Positions 5,556 through 6,989 of a stretch of DNA of 6,989 nucleotides are shown here, in pieces (position 1 is the first letter of the stretch; each line of letters opens with the position of its first letter). The position numbers and the translations under genes were made by a program. This DNA comes from Candidatus Caenarcanales bacterium (GTDB taxonomy: Bacteria; Cyanobacteriota; Vampirovibrionia; Caenarcaniphilales; Caenarcanaceae), in contig CANLFK010000122.1 in assembly GCA_947489925.1 (NCBI GenBank), positions 1 to 6,989 of the forward strand. Reading direction: 5' to 3'. The notes under the pieces are model-generated. The model had not been told where the DNA came from, searched no databases, and saw only the letters and a program-made list of their open reading frames with translations.

Positions 5556-5861
5556 ATGAGCGAAAGTAAATATATAAAAAGAAAAGAATTGCCTGCATTA
5601 CCAGAGCCAGCGGTTAATTTGATTAATAATGGTTTGAGTTCTCTTTGGCAAATTAGACCTTTAACTTTGCCTGATGGTTCAGAAGCTATTTATCTTTTTA
5701 GGCTTAATAAAACCGATTTTCATTATTTAAACTCACACGGTTCACCACTTTCGATTAAACCAGACAATATTGGTAATCTTGAAATAATTAGCTGTCTCCG
5801 ATTTGAAGATTACGAAGATAAGACAGAAAAACTCCTTAAAAATCTTTTTGCTAAAACATAA
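5556..5861 (+). CDS. Hypothetical 101-residue protein coupled to the caspase-like protease gene
   Basis: I do not recognise this family. The protein has no signal peptide or membrane segment, so it is probably cytoplasmic. It opens with a charged and proline-containing stretch (KYIKRKELPALPEPAV, 5-20), followed by a helix (NLINNGLSSLW) and a probably beta-rich middle (IRPLTLPDGSEAIYLFRL, 33-50), then a segment with FHYLNSHG (55-62), and a final charged helix (EDYEDKTEKLLKNLF, 84-98). Its TAA (5859-5861) is directly followed by the ATG of the protease gene (5862), with zero spacing, which implies translational coupling and a linked function. By position it could be an inhibitor, activator or substrate adaptor of the protease; that is inference only. 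No Shine-Dalgarno is apparent upstream. Confidence 0.75.
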   Translation: MSESKYIKRKELPALPEPAVNLINNGLSSLWQIRPLTLPDGSEAIYLFRLNKTDFHYLNSHGSPLSIKPDNIGNLEIISCLRFEDYEDKTEKLLKNLFAKT

Positions 5862-6758
5862 ATGAATCTTTTTAATATAAATACGCTGTGGGTTTTTATA
5901 AGTGGAAATGACGAAGACAGATTTATCGGTGATATTCGCTTTGGTCTAGGAGTTTTAAAAAGTAAAGGTGTTGAAGCAAAAAATATAAAAATCTTTATCG
6001 ATGGAGAAAAAAACCTTATTCATGCTCGTTTTGGGAAAGAATTAATTTCTTGTAAAGTTCTTCCTATTAGTTCATTAGAAGAAGAATTATATAAAAAAGA
6101 CTATGAGAATGTTGTTCTTTTTACAACTGGACATGGTAATGAATTTGGTTTAGCTGGCAGTAATTTTATTTCTCCTTATAAACTTTTGGAAATAATAAGA
6201 GCAATTCCTTCTTTAAAGAGAGGTTTATTTGTAATTGGACAATGTTATGCGGGGATATTCAATCATATTGAGGCAAAGCCTAAAGACACTAATTTAGCCG
6301 AGCTTTGTATTCTGGGCAGTACAGGATTTTCGCCAAGTTTAAGCTCTTCTGCGTATATTGAAGAACAAATTCCTGTTAAATTGAAAGACTTATATAATTT
6401 AGAAAAATGGCTAGCTAATGTTTTTCTCTTTTACTTTTTCTTATGGCTTTATGAACCCAAAGATATTGATGGAAATGGCGAATTAACCGTAATGGATGCT
6501 TTTAAATTTGCCTCAATTAAAACAAATGAGCATTTGAATAAAATGAAAACCGAAAGAAGTTATGATTTTCCTTCCATTGTCAAAGACTATTCTAATTTTT
6601 TCAATTCTCTTTCAAAAATTTATCCTGATTTAGAGTCTCATCCTGACGATCTTCATCAATTATTTAGAGATCACCTTCAATTCCAAGTAGCTTCAGAAAA
6701 AGAAAAAATAGACGAATTTATTTCAATTTTATATATGAATCAAGAACCTTTTAAGTAA
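5862..6758 (+). CDS. Caspase-fold (clan CD, C13/C14-like) cysteine protease candidate
   Basis: The 298-residue protein has the layout of a caspase/legumain-fold peptidase. It starts with a strand LWVFISGND (9-17), followed by FIGDIRFGLGVLKSKGV (21-37) and a strand IKIFIDGEK. A strand VVLFTTGHG (84-92) carries the candidate catalytic histidine H91, and a strand GLFVIGQCYAG (121-131) carries the candidate nucleophile C128. Strand-His-Gly followed by strand-Cys-x-(A/S)-Gly is the clan CD signature. At 201-212, DIDGNGELTVMD has acidic or polar residues at positions 1, 3, 5, 7, 9 and 12, like an EF-hand Ca2+ loop, a feature seen in several bacterial caspase homologues. There is no signal peptide; the aromatic run 186-197 is too short for a membrane span. 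The C-terminal 80 or so residues are helical and unassigned. Specificity, activation and target are unknown. Its ATG abuts the stop of the 101-aa gene. Confidence 0.75.
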   Translation: MNLFNINTLWVFISGNDEDRFIGDIRFGLGVLKSKGVEAKNIKIFIDGEKNLIHARFGKELISCKVLPISSLEEELYKKDYENVVLFTTGHGNEFGLAGSNFISPYKLLEIIRAIPSLKRGLFVIGQCYAGIFNHIEAKPKDTNLAELCILGSTGFSPSLSSSAYIEEQIPVKLKDLYNLEKWLANVFLFYFFLWLYEPKDIDGNGELTVMDAFKFASIKTNEHLNKMKTERSYDFPSIVKDYSNFFNSLSKIYPDLESHPDDLHQLFRDHLQFQVASEKEKIDEFISILYMNQEPFK

Positions 6759-6925
6759 GAAGACATTAAAAGTGTGGTAAAAAAAGAGAATGAGACAAGC
6801 ACTCACTCAATGAAATATTAAATTCCATCGGCATAAAATACCATATTTCTTTTGTTTAGGTACTTATTTGCAATTCTTGGTTTGCTCAGGAACTTAAATT
6901 TGAGACTTTAATAAAATAAACAACT

Positions 6926-6989
6926 ATGAAAAAAAAGAGAAAAAATAATTGGTTATTTCTTTTATTGGCATTGATTTTTATTGGAGCTT
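6926..6989 (+). CDS. Start of an exported or membrane protein, partial
   Basis: ATG at 6926 opens 21 codons to the window edge: a very basic start (MKKKRKNN) followed by a hydrophobic run (WLFLLLALIFIGA). This is a signal peptide or N-terminal membrane anchor. The remainder is outside the window, so no function can be given. No good Shine-Dalgarno is seen, and the 167-bp gap before it shows no clear promoter or terminator. Confidence 0.5.
   Translation, partial: MKKKRKNNWLFLLLALIFIGA

Noticed and set aside
6786..6820. TGAG/CTCA pairing as a terminator after the caspase-like gene
   Set aside because: The stem is only 4 bp with a long loop and no T-tract.

Overview
The window is AT-rich bacterial DNA, with long A/T runs in and between genes and mostly weak or absent Shine-Dalgarno sequences. 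A heptosyltransferase-type GT9 enzyme points to an LPS-making, two-membrane cell. A YqeG-type HAD phosphatase is typical of Firmicutes and Cyanobacteria-related lineages. Together they suggest a diderm such as a non-photosynthetic cyanobacterial relative (Melainabacteria-like). This placement is inference from gene families only and is weak.

Layout. (1) 1-627, plus strand: the Gly/Ser-rich tail of a probable TPM-domain protein, then a secreted thermonuclease-like protein with its catalytic residues intact. (2) 646-2279, minus strand: a GT9 glycosyltransferase; an orphan 43-codon coding stretch that overlaps its start; and a hypothetical exported protein split by an apparent +1 frameshift at about 2199-2215. 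(3) 2280-2746: a gene-poor stretch of 467 bases with a perfect 14-bp inverted repeat (4-nt loop) and a cluster of repeats and small hairpins just before a serine recombinase. (4) 2747-3972: the serine recombinase and a convergent YqeG-like phosphatase, their stop codons overlapping by 4 nt. (5) 4150-4794: a receiver-only response regulator whose Pro/Gln/Asn-rich tail is built from three nearly identical 90-bp tandem repeats. (6) 4851-5441: a small exported LTxxQ (Spy/CpxP-type) protein followed by an ECF sigma factor cut off after region 2, with a possible out-of-frame region 4 remnant. (7) 5556-6758: two abutting genes, an unrecognised 101-aa protein and a 298-aa caspase-fold (clan CD) protease candidate with a His/Cys dyad and an EF-hand-like loop. 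(8) 6926 to the end: the start of a membrane or exported protein.

The most interesting part is the 5556-6758 pair, which looks like a compact unit of a small partner plus a caspase-like protease. Its neighbours include a wrecked envelope-stress sigma module and a mobile-element-type recombinase, so 1.7-5.5 kb has signs of repeated rearrangement and decay. No rRNA, tRNA, CRISPR array or complete insertion sequence was seen.
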